In this document: positions 26,749 through 36,285 of the stretch, piece by piece
Layout of the letters: the number at the start of each line of letters is the position of its first letter
Position numbering within the stretch: position 1 is the stretch's first letter
Assembly: GCF_900100795.1 (NCBI RefSeq)
Contig: NZ_FNCO01000017.1
Location: forward strand, 1-64,000
Direction: 5' to 3'
Length of the DNA stretch: 64,000 bases
Source of the DNA: Pseudomonas abietaniphila
GTDB lineage: Bacteria > Pseudomonadota > Gammaproteobacteria > Pseudomonadales > Pseudomonadaceae
The notes under the pieces: generated by a model
The model's database searches: none
What the model was told of the DNA's origin: nothing
Seen by the model: only the letters and a program-made list of their open reading frames with translations
Made by a program: the position numbers and the translations under genes

Positions 26749-27018
26749 AGGATCCTTGAAAACCTGACAGTCTTGGCCAGGGTAGGCCGAATAAATCAAA
26801 GCGCCTATCATAGCCGAACCTGTCAAGCCCCTGACAGCGCGCAGTGACAAAACTGCCGAGATACGCCATCGGTCATTTGAAGCGGCGACTTAACAGCGAC
26901 TACCCGTTAAGCGACTAGCCTCTGTAAACTGCGCGTCTGGGTGAAATCGTCGGCATTTATTACGCTGCAGGCCGCGATCGACACGTCCAACCACGAATTC
27001 CAAAAGAGCGACTCGCAC

Positions 27019-27522
27019 ATGTCCAAAGTAAAACTGACCACCAACCACGGTGAAATCGTCCTGCAACTGAACGCCGAAAAAGCGCCGATCACGGTCGCCA
27101 ACTTCGTTGAGTACGTTAATGCCGGTCATTACACCAATACTGTGTTCCATCGCGTTATCGGCAACTTCATGATCCAGGGCGGCGGTTTCGAGCCAGGCAT
27201 GAAAGAGAAGAAAGACAAGCGCCCAAGCATCCAGAACGAAGCCGACAACGGCCTGCCGAACAAGAAGTACTCGGTGGCCATGGCCCGTACCATGGAGCCG
27301 CATTCGGCCTCCGCGCAGTTCTTCATCAACGTTGCTGACAACAGCTTCCTGAACCACAGCGCCAAGACCGTTCAGGGCTGGGGCTATGCGGTCTTCGGTG
27401 AAGTGATCGAAGGTCAGGACATCGTCGACAAGATCAAGGCCGTTGCCACCACGTCCAAGGCTGGCCACCAGGACGTTCCTGCTGATGACGTGATCATCGA
27501 GAAAGCAGAGATCGTTGAGTGA
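27019..27522 (+). CDS. ppiB: cytoplasmic peptidyl-prolyl cis-trans isomerase (cyclophilin B type)
   Basis: A 167-residue cyclophilin without signal peptide. The catalytic elements FHRVIGNFMIQGGGFEPGM, RTMEPHSASAQFFINVADN and GYAVFGEVIEGQDIVDKI are all present. ATG 27019 gives the normal N-terminus MSKVKLTTNHGEIVLQL. The stop codon overlaps the start of lpxH, so the two are translated together; the same order is common in Pseudomonas. Confidence 0.97.
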   Translation: MSKVKLTTNHGEIVLQLNAEKAPITVANFVEYVNAGHYTNTVFHRVIGNFMIQGGGFEPGMKEKKDKRPSIQNEADNGLPNKKYSVAMARTMEPHSASAQFFINVADNSFLNHSAKTVQGWGYAVFGEVIEGQDIVDKIKAVATTSKAGHQDVPADDVIIEKAEIVE

Positions 27523-28283
27523 TACTGCTGATCTCCGATCTGCATCTGGAAGAAGGACGCCCGGACATTACCCGGGCGTTTCTGGATCTACTGACTGACC
27601 GCGCCCGTGGCGCCGAGTCGCTGTATATCCTCGGGGATTTTTTCGAAGCCTGGATCGGCGATGACGCGATGTCGCCCTTCCAGCGCTCGATCTGCGAGGC
27701 CCTGCGCGCTTTGAGCGACAGCGGCACGCAGGTGTTCCTGATGCATGGCAATCGCGACTTTATGATCGGCAAAGCGTTTTGCAAAGCCGCTGGCTGCACG
27801 CTGCTGAGCGACCCGAGCGTGGTCGAGCTCAACGGTGAACCGGTGTTGTTGATGCACGGCGACAGCCTGTGCACCCGCGACGAAGCCTATATGCGCATGC
27901 GCCGCTACCTGCGCAATCCACTGACTTTATGGGTTCTGCGTCACCTGCCCTTGAGCACCCGCCATAAACTGGCGCGCAAGCTGCGCAGCGAAAGCCGCGC
28001 GCAGACCCGCATGAAAGCCAACGACATCGTTGATGTGACCCCCGAAGAAGTCCCGCGGATCATGACCGAGTTCGGCGTCAAAACGCTGATCCACGGCCAC
28101 ACCCACCGCCCCGCCCTGCACAAATTGCAGATCGGCGACCAGACCGCTCAGCGCATTGTGCTGGGCGACTGGGACCGCGAGGGCTGGGCGTTGCAGGTCG
28201 ACGAACAGGGCTTTCAGCTGACCTCGTTCGGGTTTGTGCCCCAGGCGCCTTTGGCGATTGGGCACTCCCAAAACCAGGATTGA
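27519..28283 (+). CDS. lpxH: UDP-2,3-diacylglucosamine diphosphatase LpxH
   Basis: A 254-residue metallophosphoesterase of lipid A synthesis, at the membrane face. It cleaves UDP-2,3-diacylglucosamine to lipid X and UMP. The metal-binding motifs are ISDLHLEE, GDFFEAWIGDD, MHGNRDF, LMHGDSLCT and IHGHTHRPALH. The GTG start at 27519 overlaps the TGA of ppiB (GTGA). Length is slightly above the usual ~240. A REP pair follows. Confidence 0.96.
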   Translation: MILLISDLHLEEGRPDITRAFLDLLTDRARGAESLYILGDFFEAWIGDDAMSPFQRSICEALRALSDSGTQVFLMHGNRDFMIGKAFCKAAGCTLLSDPSVVELNGEPVLLMHGDSLCTRDEAYMRMRRYLRNPLTLWVLRHLPLSTRHKLARKLRSESRAQTRMKANDIVDVTPEEVPRIMTEFGVKTLIHGHTHRPALHKLQIGDQTAQRIVLGDWDREGWALQVDEQGFQLTSFGFVPQAPLAIGHSQNQD

Positions 28284-28310
28284 ACGCAGTTGATCGTCTG
28301 GTGCAAACCT

Positions 28311-28398
28311 GTGGGAGCGAATTTATTCGCGAGACGGCGGTACAGCCGACAGATCTCCATGGCGGTTGGAACCTATCGCGAATGAATTCGCTCCCACA
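28311..28398. repeat. REP-like inverted pair
   Basis: A forward copy (GTGGGAGCGAATTTATTCGC, one base variant) at 28311-28332 and a reverse copy at 28377-28398. It lies between the converging lpxH and emrB genes. The rest of the 28284-28445 gap shows no gene. Confidence 0.9.
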
Positions 28399-28445
28399 GG
28401 AGATTCCCGAACGTCATCACATCCGCTGCAGCCCCGGGAACCCTA

Positions 28446-29978
28446 TCAATGCCCTGCCCCGGGCCCTGCCTTCGCGGCAAACGGCGGTTTGGCCATCCAG
28501 ATCACTAGGATCAGCGCCATGAACAGCCAGCCCATCATGTAGAAATAGTCCACCGTGGACATCATGTAGGCCTGGCTGGTCACCATCCCGTCAAGCTGTG
28601 CATACGCCTGATTGCTCGCCCCGCCCAGTGTGTCCAGCGCGTGCCGCGTCGTCGACTCGTAGGTGTTCACGTTTTCACTGAGGTACGCATGGTGCATGTT
28701 GGCCCTGCGAATCCAGATCCAGGTCGTCAACGAGGCCGCGAAGCTGCCGCCCAGGTTACGCAGGAAGGTCGCAAGGCCCGAGCCGTCGGCGATCTGTGAA
28801 GGCGGCAGGTCCGACAACAGGATGCTCAGGGTCGGCATGAAGAACAACGCGATGCCTGCGCCCATGAACAACTGCACCAGCGCGATGTGCTCGAAATCCA
28901 CCTGACTGGTGAACGCCGAGCGCATGAAACAGCTCATGCCGATGCCGAGAAACGCCAGACCCGCCAATATGCGCAGGTCGAACTTGTTGGCGTAACGCCC
29001 CACGAACGGCGACATCAACACCGGCAGAATCCCGATCGGCGCCACCGCAAGGCCTGCATAAGTCGGCGTATACCCCATCTGCGTCTGCAGCCACTGAGGC
29101 AGGATCAGGTTGATGCCGAAGAACCCCGCATACCCCAACACCAGACAGATCGTGCCGACCCTGAAGTTTCGGAAACCGAACAGGCGCAGGTTCACCACCG
29201 GGTGCTCGTCGGTCATTTCCCAGATCACGAACGCCGCCAGACCGATCACCGAAATCACCGTGCCGATGATGATGAAGTTCGATGAAAACCAGTCCAGGTC
29301 ATTGCCTTTGTCGAGCACGATCTGCAGAGCACCCACACCAATGATCAAGGTAATGAGCCCCACGTAGTCCATCGGCTGACGGCTCGTGGTCACGGGGCGA
29401 GCCGCCATTTGCGTACGCACCACGAATGCGGCGAACAACCCGATCGGCACGTTGATGAAGAAGATCCAGGGCCAGGTGTAGCTGTCGGTGATCCAGCCGC
29501 CGAGAATCGGCCCGGCGATGGGCGCAACGACCGTCACCATCGCCAGCAGTGCCAGTGCCATCCCCCTTTTCGCCGGGGGATAAACCGCAATCAGCAGCGT
29601 CTGGGTCATCGGGTACAGCGGCCCTGCCACCACGCCCTGCAGGACACGGAAACCCACCAGCTCCGGCATCGAGGTGGAAATACCACACAGGAACGACGCC
29701 ATCACGAACAGGATCGTGGCCCAGATAAACAGCTTCACCTCGCCAAAGCGCCGGCTCAGCCAGCCCGTCAGCGGCAAGGCGATGGCGTTACTCACGGCAA
29801 ACGAGGTGATGACCCAGGTGCCTTGCTCGGAACTCACCCCAAGGTTGCCGGAAATCGTCGGCAGTGCGACGTTGGCGATGGTGGTGTCGAGCACTTGCAT
29901 GAACGTCGCCAGCGACAGACCGATGGTCGTCAACAACAGGCTGGGCGGCGTAAAAGAAGCGGGAGCGTTGTTACTCAT
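28446..29978 (-). CDS. emrB: multidrug efflux MFS transporter, DHA2 family (EmrB type)
   Basis: A 510-residue inner membrane drug:proton antiporter with 14 predicted helices. The motif LDTTIANVALPTISG (motif D1 of the DHA2 family) is at about residues 30-44, WVITSFAVSNAIALPLTGWLSRRFGEVKLF is motif A and GPILGGWITDSYTWPWIFFINVPIGLF is motif C. It works with the periplasmic adaptor EmrA, encoded 63 bases upstream, and the outer membrane factor of the same operon. It is the last gene of the operon. Confidence 0.93.
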   Translation of the reverse strand: MSNNAPASFTPPSLLLTTIGLSLATFMQVLDTTIANVALPTISGNLGVSSEQGTWVITSFAVSNAIALPLTGWLSRRFGEVKLFIWATILFVMASFLCGISTSMPELVGFRVLQGVVAGPLYPMTQTLLIAVYPPAKRGMALALLAMVTVVAPIAGPILGGWITDSYTWPWIFFINVPIGLFAAFVVRTQMAARPVTTSRQPMDYVGLITLIIGVGALQIVLDKGNDLDWFSSNFIIIGTVISVIGLAAFVIWEMTDEHPVVNLRLFGFRNFRVGTICLVLGYAGFFGINLILPQWLQTQMGYTPTYAGLAVAPIGILPVLMSPFVGRYANKFDLRILAGLAFLGIGMSCFMRSAFTSQVDFEHIALVQLFMGAGIALFFMPTLSILLSDLPPSQIADGSGLATFLRNLGGSFAASLTTWIWIRRANMHHAYLSENVNTYESTTRHALDTLGGASNQAYAQLDGMVTSQAYMMSTVDYFYMMGWLFMALILVIWMAKPPFAAKAGPGAGH

Positions 29979-30041
29979 CGCGAATCCTTTGACACTCGAA
30001 AATGGCTCCGGCGATCACGCCGGAGCTGATGGATTGGCGAA

Positions 30042-31319
30042 TCAGCGCTGGGCGGTCTTGCCGGAAGCGGAGGCGCTGTTTTCGTGAATCAGACGGTTGA
30101 TCAAGGTGTCGGCCTCAGCCAGCTGCTTGACGTACACGTCGGTGGTGAAGGACGCCTGCTTCGGTGGCTGCTGCGCCAGTACCGGACCGCTCTGGTCGTG
30201 CAGGTTGACGTCGACCACGGTGGACAGGCCGATGCGCAGCGGATGTTGTGCCAGTTCGTCCGAATTGATGTGAATCCGCACCGGCACGCGCTGCACGATC
30301 TTGATCCAGTTACCGGTTGCGTTCTGCGCGGGCAACAACGCAAAGGCGCTGCCCGTGCCGGCGCCCACGCTGTCCACGGTGCCGCTGTACTTCACGTCAC
30401 TGCCATACAGGTCCGCTTCGATGTCCACCGGCTGACCGATGCGCATCTTGCCCAGTTGGGTTTCCTTGAAGTTGGCGTCGATCCACAGCTGATCCAGGGG
30501 AATGACCGCCATCAGTGCAGTACCCGGCTGCACTCGCTGACCCAATTGCACAGTGCGCTTGGCCACATAACCGGTAACGGGCGCAATCAGCGTGCTGCGC
30601 GCATTACTCAAGTACGCCTGACGCAACTGCGCAGCCGCCGCCTTGACGTCCGGGTGCGAGGCAACACTGGTGTCGTCGACCAACGCGGTGCTGGTCTCCA
30701 ATTGCTGCTGGATGTTGTTCAGGGCGTTCTTCGCACTGGTCAAGTCATCCTCGGCGTGGGACAGCTCTTCCTGGGAAATCGCCCCGCCCGCCGCCAGGTT
30801 GCGACGACGGGTGTAGTTGTCCTGCGCCTTCTTAACCTCGGCGCGCTGGGCCGCCAATTGCGCCTTGATGCCGTCTACGTTGCTGTACAGACCGCGCACC
30901 TGACGCACGACTTTGCCCAGATTTGCCTCGGCGCTCTGCAGCGCGACTTCCGAGTCATTGGGGTCGAACTGCACCAGCACCTGGCCTTCGCGAACCAGAT
31001 CGCCGTCGTCCGCACCGATGCTGACGACCGTGCCCGTCACCTGCGGCGTGATTTCAACCACGTTGCCATTGACGTAGGCGTCGTCGGTGCTTTCGCTCCA
31101 GCGGCCATACACTTCGTACCAGCCCCAGACACCCAGGCCGCCGAGGATCACGATGACCGCCAGACCGATCAGCAGCAATTTGCGCTTACGCGGGTTTTTC
31201 TGCGGCTGGCCGGGTTGGCCCGACTGATGCTGGGACGCTTGGCCCTGGCCAGCCTGTTGCTGACCTTCGGGGGCTTTTTGTTCGTTTGCAGTGTTGTTTT
31301 CGGTAGTGGCAGTGGCCAT
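30042..31319 (-). CDS. emrA: membrane fusion protein of the efflux pump (EmrA/HlyD type)
   Basis: A 425-residue periplasmic adaptor anchored by one helix near residues 47-70 (LLLIGLAVIVILGGLGVWGW). Before the helix is an unusual Gln/Gly-rich cytoplasmic tail (EGQQQAGQGQASQHQSGQ). The barrel-sandwich region DAYVNGNVVEITPQVTGTVVSI, an alpha-helical hairpin (residues ~130-260) and IAPVTGYVAKRTVQLGQRVQPG follow, as in EmrA. It starts 10 bases after the outer membrane factor gene. Confidence 0.93.
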   Translation of the reverse strand: MATATTENNTANEQKAPEGQQQAGQGQASQHQSGQPGQPQKNPRKRKLLLIGLAVIVILGGLGVWGWYEVYGRWSESTDDAYVNGNVVEITPQVTGTVVSIGADDGDLVREGQVLVQFDPNDSEVALQSAEANLGKVVRQVRGLYSNVDGIKAQLAAQRAEVKKAQDNYTRRRNLAAGGAISQEELSHAEDDLTSAKNALNNIQQQLETSTALVDDTSVASHPDVKAAAAQLRQAYLSNARSTLIAPVTGYVAKRTVQLGQRVQPGTALMAVIPLDQLWIDANFKETQLGKMRIGQPVDIEADLYGSDVKYSGTVDSVGAGTGSAFALLPAQNATGNWIKIVQRVPVRIHINSDELAQHPLRIGLSTVVDVNLHDQSGPVLAQQPPKQASFTTDVYVKQLAEADTLINRLIHENSASASGKTAQR

Positions 31320-31329
31320 GACGATTACC

Positions 31330-32826
31330 TTAATGGGTCAGCGATGCAGTTGACGGGACGGCCGGGGCGGCGTTTTCGCCGGGCGTGCTTTCTTCGAAGC
31401 CTCCCCCCAGGGCCTGCATCAACTGGATCGAAAGATCGATTCGTTCCGCGTTGAGATCAGCCAGTTGGCGTTGCGATTGCAGCAATTGCTGCTCGACGGA
31501 CAGCACATCGAGGTAGTTGCCGATGCCCGATGAGTAACGCTGAACGACGGTGTTGTAGGACTTCTGAATGACGTCGGTCGCCTCTTGGCGCGCGTCGATC
31601 TGACTGCTGATCGAACGCAGCTGGCTGATGTTGTCGCTCACGTCTCCCAGCGCGCGCACCAGACTCTTGTTGTATTGCGCCACCGCGAGGTCGTAATCGG
31701 CGTCCCGCGCATCCAGATCGGCGCGACGACGGCCGCCATCGAAAATCGGCAGCGAAACGGTCGGCGCGACATTGAAGAAACGGCTGGCCGAGCCGAACAT
31801 CGCATCGCCGAGCAGGGATTCAACGCCCGCCGATGCACTGAGGTTCAGGTTCGGATAGAAGTTGGTCTTGCTGACGTCGATGTTTTTGCTGGCCGCTTCA
31901 ACACGCCAGCGTGCCGCCACCAGATCGGGACGACGACCGAGCAGTTCGGCTGGCACCGTTGACGGCAATTGCACCACAGCCGGTTTCAAGACGGTGGGCC
32001 GAGCGAGCTCTTCACCGCGATCCGGGCCTTTGCCCATCAACACGGCAAGGGAAATTTTCGCGGTGCGCAGGCGCTTGTCGGCGTCGGCCAGGGATTCCCG
32101 GGAGCTGGCTTCCAGACTTTCGGTCTGCTGATACTGGTATTCGCTGTCGATGCCGGACTTGAAGCGACGGGCGCCCAGTTCGAGCAATTGCCGGGTGCGC
32201 TTCAGGTCTTCAGCGGCCAGATCGCGAACCACGTACGCCTGGCCTAGGTTGCTGTAGGCGCGGGCGACGTCGGCCGCGAGGGTCAACTGCGCCGCCCGCT
32301 GGTCGATCTCGGTGGCACGAGCCTGGCCCAATGCTGCTTCCCAGGCCGCCCGCTGGCCGCCCCACAAATCGAAGTTGTAATTGAAGGTCGCGCCCAGACT
32401 GCGCAGGGTGCTGTAACGGCCACCCTGCCCGAGCGGGTCCTGATCCCGCGCCAGACGCGAGCGGCTGACGCTGCCACTGGCGTCGACGGTCGGCATACGT
32501 TCGGCATCGGCGCCATAGGCGGCGGCAGTTGCCTGATGGGTGCGCGCAGCCGCGATCTGCATGTCCGGGCTGTCGCGCAGCGCTTCGGTGATCAAACCGT
32601 TAAGTTGTGGATCGCCGAGGCTGGTCCACCAGTCGCGCTTGGGCCAGGCGGCCGGCGACAGGTTGACGCCTTGCAGGCTCTGTCCGGCCTGCAGGCTGTT
32701 GGCATCGATGCCGACGCCTTCTGTGTTCAGGCCTTTGGAGTTCGCACAACCGGCCATGACCAGCGCGGCAAACACCAGGCTCAATGAAGTGCGCAGGGCC
32801 GAGCCCTGTTTGGGTCGTATGTTCAT
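31330..32826 (-). CDS. outer membrane efflux lipoprotein (NodT/OprM type)
   Basis: A 498-residue outer membrane factor. A signal peptide with lipobox VMAGC (Cys near residue 26) is followed by two repeats of the TolC-like fold: helices with ALRDSPDMQIAAARTHQATAA in the first half and YNKSLVRALGDVSDNISQLRS in the second. It provides the outer membrane channel for the EmrAB-like pump. Its ATG overlaps the stop of marR (ATGA). Confidence 0.92.
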   Translation of the reverse strand: MNIRPKQGSALRTSLSLVFAALVMAGCANSKGLNTEGVGIDANSLQAGQSLQGVNLSPAAWPKRDWWTSLGDPQLNGLITEALRDSPDMQIAAARTHQATAAAYGADAERMPTVDASGSVSRSRLARDQDPLGQGGRYSTLRSLGATFNYNFDLWGGQRAAWEAALGQARATEIDQRAAQLTLAADVARAYSNLGQAYVVRDLAAEDLKRTRQLLELGARRFKSGIDSEYQYQQTESLEASSRESLADADKRLRTAKISLAVLMGKGPDRGEELARPTVLKPAVVQLPSTVPAELLGRRPDLVAARWRVEAASKNIDVSKTNFYPNLNLSASAGVESLLGDAMFGSASRFFNVAPTVSLPIFDGGRRRADLDARDADYDLAVAQYNKSLVRALGDVSDNISQLRSISSQIDARQEATDVIQKSYNTVVQRYSSGIGNYLDVLSVEQQLLQSQRQLADLNAERIDLSIQLMQALGGGFEESTPGENAAPAVPSTASLTH

Positions 32827-33296
32827 TTTCCTGCCAACCGGGCGAGTGTGATGGAGTCAGCCGAGGCCACCAGAATCTTGGTGAGGATCTTTTCCAGAGT
32901 GGCCAGTTCACTGTCTTCCAGCACGCCGACCATCTCGTTCATCGCGGCCGCGCCGACGTGCGGCAACAGGTCGGAAAGCGCCTGGCCCGACTCGGTCAGC
33001 ACCAGCCGCACCTGACGACGATCGGACTCGCAGCGTGTGCGGACCAACAGCCCTTTCTGCTCAAGACGATCAAGCATGCGGGTCATGGAACCGCTGTCCA
33101 GTGACAGCGAACGGCACAGCTCGGCCGGGGTGTCGGCGTTGAACCTGGAAATGATCACCAGCACCTTGAACTGCTGAGCGGTGACGTCGTGAGGTTCCAG
33201 GTGCTTGTCGAGGATTCGGTTTTTCAGCTGTTCGGCTCGGCCGAGGAGCATGCCGAGGAAGCTTTCATTAAAACGTTCAGGGGTGAAATGAACCAT
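32823..33296 (-). CDS. MarR-family transcriptional regulator of the efflux operon
   Basis: A 157-residue winged-helix regulator. The recognition helix is in TPAELCRSLSLDSGSMTRMLDRLEQKGLLVRTRCESDRRQVRLVLTE, the MarR signature with the beta-wing. First gene of the marR-outer membrane factor-emrA-emrB operon, so it probably represses its own operon and is released by pump substrates. The two palindromes just upstream are the likely operators. Confidence 0.93.
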   Translation of the reverse strand: MVHFTPERFNESFLGMLLGRAEQLKNRILDKHLEPHDVTAQQFKVLVIISRFNADTPAELCRSLSLDSGSMTRMLDRLEQKGLLVRTRCESDRRQVRLVLTESGQALSDLLPHVGAAAMNEMVGVLEDSELATLEKILTKILVASADSITLARLAGK

Positions 33297-33313
33297 TGAT
33301 AGTCACCAATTAT

Positions 33314-33355
33314 CTGCCTAGGCAGTGAATGGCTCGAATATTACTGCCTAAGCAG
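33314..33355. promoter_or_regulatory. two operator-like palindromes upstream of marR
   Basis: CTGCCTAGGCAG, a perfect 12-base palindrome, lies at 33314-33325. CTGCCTAAGCAG, with one mismatch, lies at 33344-33355. The copies start exactly 30 bases apart, about three helical turns, on the same face of the DNA. The first overlaps a GATAAT box (minus strand, 33314-33309), the best -10 candidate for the operon. This is the expected arrangement for autorepression by the MarR protein. Confidence 0.75.
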
Positions 33356-33567
33356 CTAACACACAATGAAACAATTTTTAGGATGCAGAGTTCCTGACGA
33401 ACGTGGTCGCCCGGATCGGTGGCGGGAGGTGGCGAATTCGGTTTCGCTGGAGGGGGTGGGTGTCAGGCATACCGACAAGGCGTTGCGAAAGACTGCGACC
33501 TGTAGGAGCCAGCTTGGTGCGGGCCGCGTTCGGACGAAGGCATCAGGCCAGCCGACATCACCATTGG

Positions 33568-33950
33568 CTGACCCATCGCGTTCGCTGCCCTCGTAACCTC
33601 GGACGTCTCCTACAGTTACCGCGGCGAAATCTGGATTTGCGGTCGGCAGAACCTCTGTGGGAGCGAGCTTGCTGGCGAATGCGGTGGGTCATCTGAAATG
33701 TTCATCACTGACCCATCGCGTTCGCTGCCCTCGTAACCTCGGACGTCCTACAGTTATCGCGGCGTAATCTGGATTCGCGGTCGGCAGAACCTCTGTGGGA
33801 GCGAGCTTGCTGGCGAATGCGGTGGGTCATCTGACATGTTCATCACTGACCCACCGCGTTCGCTGCCCTCGTAACCTCGGACGTCTCCTACAGTTATCGC
33901 GGCGTAATCTGGATTTGCGGCTGGCGCAGCGCCTATGGGAGCGGCGTTCG
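33568..33950. repeat. ~139-bp intergenic tandem repeat (nearly three copies)
   Basis: Units begin with CTGACCCATCGCGTTCGCTG at 33568 and 33708, and with a one-base variant at 33846. The spacing is 140 and 138 bases. Each full unit contains TCGTAACCTCGGACGTC, CTACAGTTA and a GTGGGAGCGAGCTTGCTGGC REP-like core. The third copy is incomplete. This fills most of the gap between marR and miaE; no gene is apparent in it. Confidence 0.85.
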
Positions 33951-33985
33951 GCAGTGTTATGGGCGTCAGCGTGACGAAAACGGCG

Positions 33986-34594
33986 TTACAGCGCAGGCAC
34001 ACCGCTGTGAAAGCGAAAGTCCTCGTCAGGGCTTTCGATCAGCTCGCGCTCGGCGAGGCGGATTTCTTCGATCTTGGCGTCGACGTCCGCCTCATCGCCA
34101 TACAGGTAGGCGAGCTTGAGGTAGTCCTGAAAGTGCCGGGCTTCGGACTTGAGCAGGCTGGCGTAGAACTTCGACAGGTCGGCGTCCAGGTGCGGCACCA
34201 GCGCGGCAAACCGTTCGCATGAACGCGCCTCGACGATAGCACCGACCACCAGCGCATCGGTCAGGCGATAGGGATTGTGGTTGCGCACCAATTTGCGCAG
34301 CGAACCGGCATACCGGGCCGAGCTGATGTTGGCCATCGGGATGCCACGTTTCTTGATGATGCCGATCACTTGCTCGAAATGACGCAACTCTTCACGGGCC
34401 AGGCGCGACATCTTGGCCAGCAGATCGAATTTGTCGTTGTACTGAAACATGAACTGAAACGCCGCGCCGGCGGCCTTCTTTTCATTGTTGGCGTGGTCGA
34501 TCAGCAAAATATCCAGATTCTGCAACGCGGCCTGAACCCAGCTGTCAGGGGTGGGGCAAAGCAGGAAAGCGTCGACTTCTGGGTAAATCTGCAT
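33986..34594 (-). CDS. miaE: tRNA 2-methylthio-N6-isopentenyladenosine hydroxylase MiaE
   Basis: A 202-residue ferritin-like di-iron enzyme that hydroxylates ms2i6A37 of tRNA. Di-iron ligand motifs are visible: MSRLAREELRHFEQV (ExxH), VVGAIVEARSCERF and LLKSEARHFQDYLKL (ExxH). I start at ATG 34594 (MQIYPEVDAFLLCPTPDSW), the usual N-terminus; upstream in-frame codons do not look coding. Monocistronic and divergent from the stress protein gene. Confidence 0.94.
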   Translation of the reverse strand: MQIYPEVDAFLLCPTPDSWVQAALQNLDILLIDHANNEKKAAGAAFQFMFQYNDKFDLLAKMSRLAREELRHFEQVIGIIKKRGIPMANISSARYAGSLRKLVRNHNPYRLTDALVVGAIVEARSCERFAALVPHLDADLSKFYASLLKSEARHFQDYLKLAYLYGDEADVDAKIEEIRLAERELIESPDEDFRFHSGVPAL

Positions 34595-34789
34595 GGTTTC
34601 ACAACTGGATGGATGGCAAGGCGCAGCATTATACGGGCGCTGTGGCACAGGACCAGTGTCTTTGGCCGGAAAAAGCATGACCGCGATCAACGCGACGAAT
34701 GACGACGGGCAACTATAGTTAAGTCATCGAACAGTCCTGGCACCCAGGCGGTCGAACACTTCATGGAAATACTCCAGGGAGATCAGCTT

Positions 34790-35692
34790 ATGCAATCGAT
34801 TCGCCGAATTCTGGTCGTCATCGAACCCAGCGCGGAAACGGACAAGGTCGAGAGCCTGGCGATGCGACGGGCGTGTCTGATCGCTAACGCTGCGAAGTCC
34901 AAGTCGAACCCCGACATTAAGGAGCCCAGCCTGCATCTGCTGATCTGCGACAAAAAGCTCGACCATTCCGAGCTGCTCGCAACCCTGAAGCATGACTTGC
35001 AGGCGGAAGACTTCAACGTCACCGCGCAACAGGAATGGCATGAGAACGCTCATCAGACCATCATCAAGGTGCAGCAGGCCGAAGGCTCGGACTTGGTCAT
35101 CAAACAGCACTTTCCCGACAGCACGCTCAAGCGTGCCCTGCTGACGCCCGCCGACTGGAAGTTGCTGCGCTACTGCCCCTGCCCGGTGCTGATGGTTAAA
35201 ACCGATCGCCCCTGGAAAGGTTCGGCGGTGCTGGCGGCCGTGGATGTAGGGAATCCCGACGGCGAGCACAGCGCCCTGCATTACAGCATCATCCAGCATG
35301 GCCACCACCTCGCTCAGATCACAGGGATAGACCTGCACGTGATTGCCGCCCACCCGTCTCCCCTGCTGTCGGCTGCTGATCCTGTGTATCAGTTGTCGTC
35401 GAGTGTGGAAGGCCAATACCGCGAGCAGTGCAAGGTTTTTCAGACCGAATTCAACATCGACGACGCCCATTTGCACATTGCCGAGGGGCCGGCGGACGTG
35501 CTGATTCCTTTTACCGCGCACCACCTGAAAGCGGCCGTCACGGTCATTGGCACCGTGGGGCGCACGGGCATCTCCGGCGCGCTGATCGGCAATACCGCCG
35601 AAGTGGTGCTGGATTCTCTGGAAAGTGACGTGCTGGTGCTCAAGAGCGAAGAGGTGCTCGCGCATCTGGAAGAGGAGCTCGCTCGCGTCTGA
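34790..35692 (+). CDS. universal stress protein with two Usp domains (UspE type)
   Basis: About 300 residues forming two Usp folds in tandem, like E. coli UspE. The first begins SIRRILVVIEPS; the second begins near residue 155 (KGSAVLAAVDVGNP) and carries the ATP-binding-like stretch GTVGRTGISGALIGNTAEVVL near 250-272. ATG 34790 is preferred over 34763 because AGGGAG is 8 bases upstream. It is a single gene. Confidence 0.93.
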   Translation: MQSIRRILVVIEPSAETDKVESLAMRRACLIANAAKSKSNPDIKEPSLHLLICDKKLDHSELLATLKHDLQAEDFNVTAQQEWHENAHQTIIKVQQAEGSDLVIKQHFPDSTLKRALLTPADWKLLRYCPCPVLMVKTDRPWKGSAVLAAVDVGNPDGEHSALHYSIIQHGHHLAQITGIDLHVIAAHPSPLLSAADPVYQLSSSVEGQYREQCKVFQTEFNIDDAHLHIAEGPADVLIPFTAHHLKAAVTVIGTVGRTGISGALIGNTAEVVLDSLESDVLVLKSEEVLAHLEEELARV

Positions 35693-35730
35693 CCTGCCGC
35701 GAAAGGCTGCTGCCCGAAAGGCCGTGGGAC

Positions 35731-36198
35731 TCAGCCGATCGCATCCTTCAGAAATCCCGGGGCGATGTAGCGCTCGTAGTGCGCCTCGGACAGCAGGAAG
35801 AATTCCCGATCAATGGCATCGCGCAGATCCGGCAGCGGCCAGTCACGAAATTCGGGCAACAGCACCATGCCATACGCCTCCAGCTGATTGATGACCCGCG
35901 CACCGCGGGCAATCAATTGGTACGCCCAGCAATACTCAGACTGCTGCGGCACGAAGCGGATCTTGCGCAGCTCCAGCTGTTGGCGCAGCTTGCCAGCATC
36001 GAACACTTCAACCTTGGCCGCCATCACCTGCACCAGCAACTGCTCCAGACGCAACCAGACCGCGCGCTTTTCGTCCTCGTTGTAGCCGTTCCAATGGATC
36101 ACCTCATGGTGGAAGCGCTTGCAGCCCCGGCACACCAGGTCGCCGTAGACGGTGGAACACAAGCCCACGCAGGGCGTCTTGATCACGTGATTGGACAT
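35731..36198 (-). CDS. DUF1289 domain protein
   Basis: About 155 residues. The N-terminus VIKTPCVGLCSTVYGDLVCRGCKRFHHEVIHWNGYNEDEKRAVW is the DUF1289 module, with four conserved cysteines that may bind a metal. The C-terminal ~90 residues are conserved among pseudomonads but carry no motif I know. Start at ATG 36198 is chosen to place the module at the N-terminus. Function is unknown. Confidence 0.85.
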   Translation of the reverse strand: MSNHVIKTPCVGLCSTVYGDLVCRGCKRFHHEVIHWNGYNEDEKRAVWLRLEQLLVQVMAAKVEVFDAGKLRQQLELRKIRFVPQQSEYCWAYQLIARGARVINQLEAYGMVLLPEFRDWPLPDLRDAIDREFFLLSEAHYERYIAPGFLKDAIG

Positions 36199-36285
36199 GG
36201 CGGAAAAACACGGCGGCGGACGAAACAAGCCCGCATGTTAGCCCTTTGTCTAACGGGGTACACCCCCGAAGATGTAGGGTCTAAC

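Noticed and set aside
33403..33696. Open frames in the marR-miaE gap
   Set aside because: They are made of repeat units and have no ribosome site.
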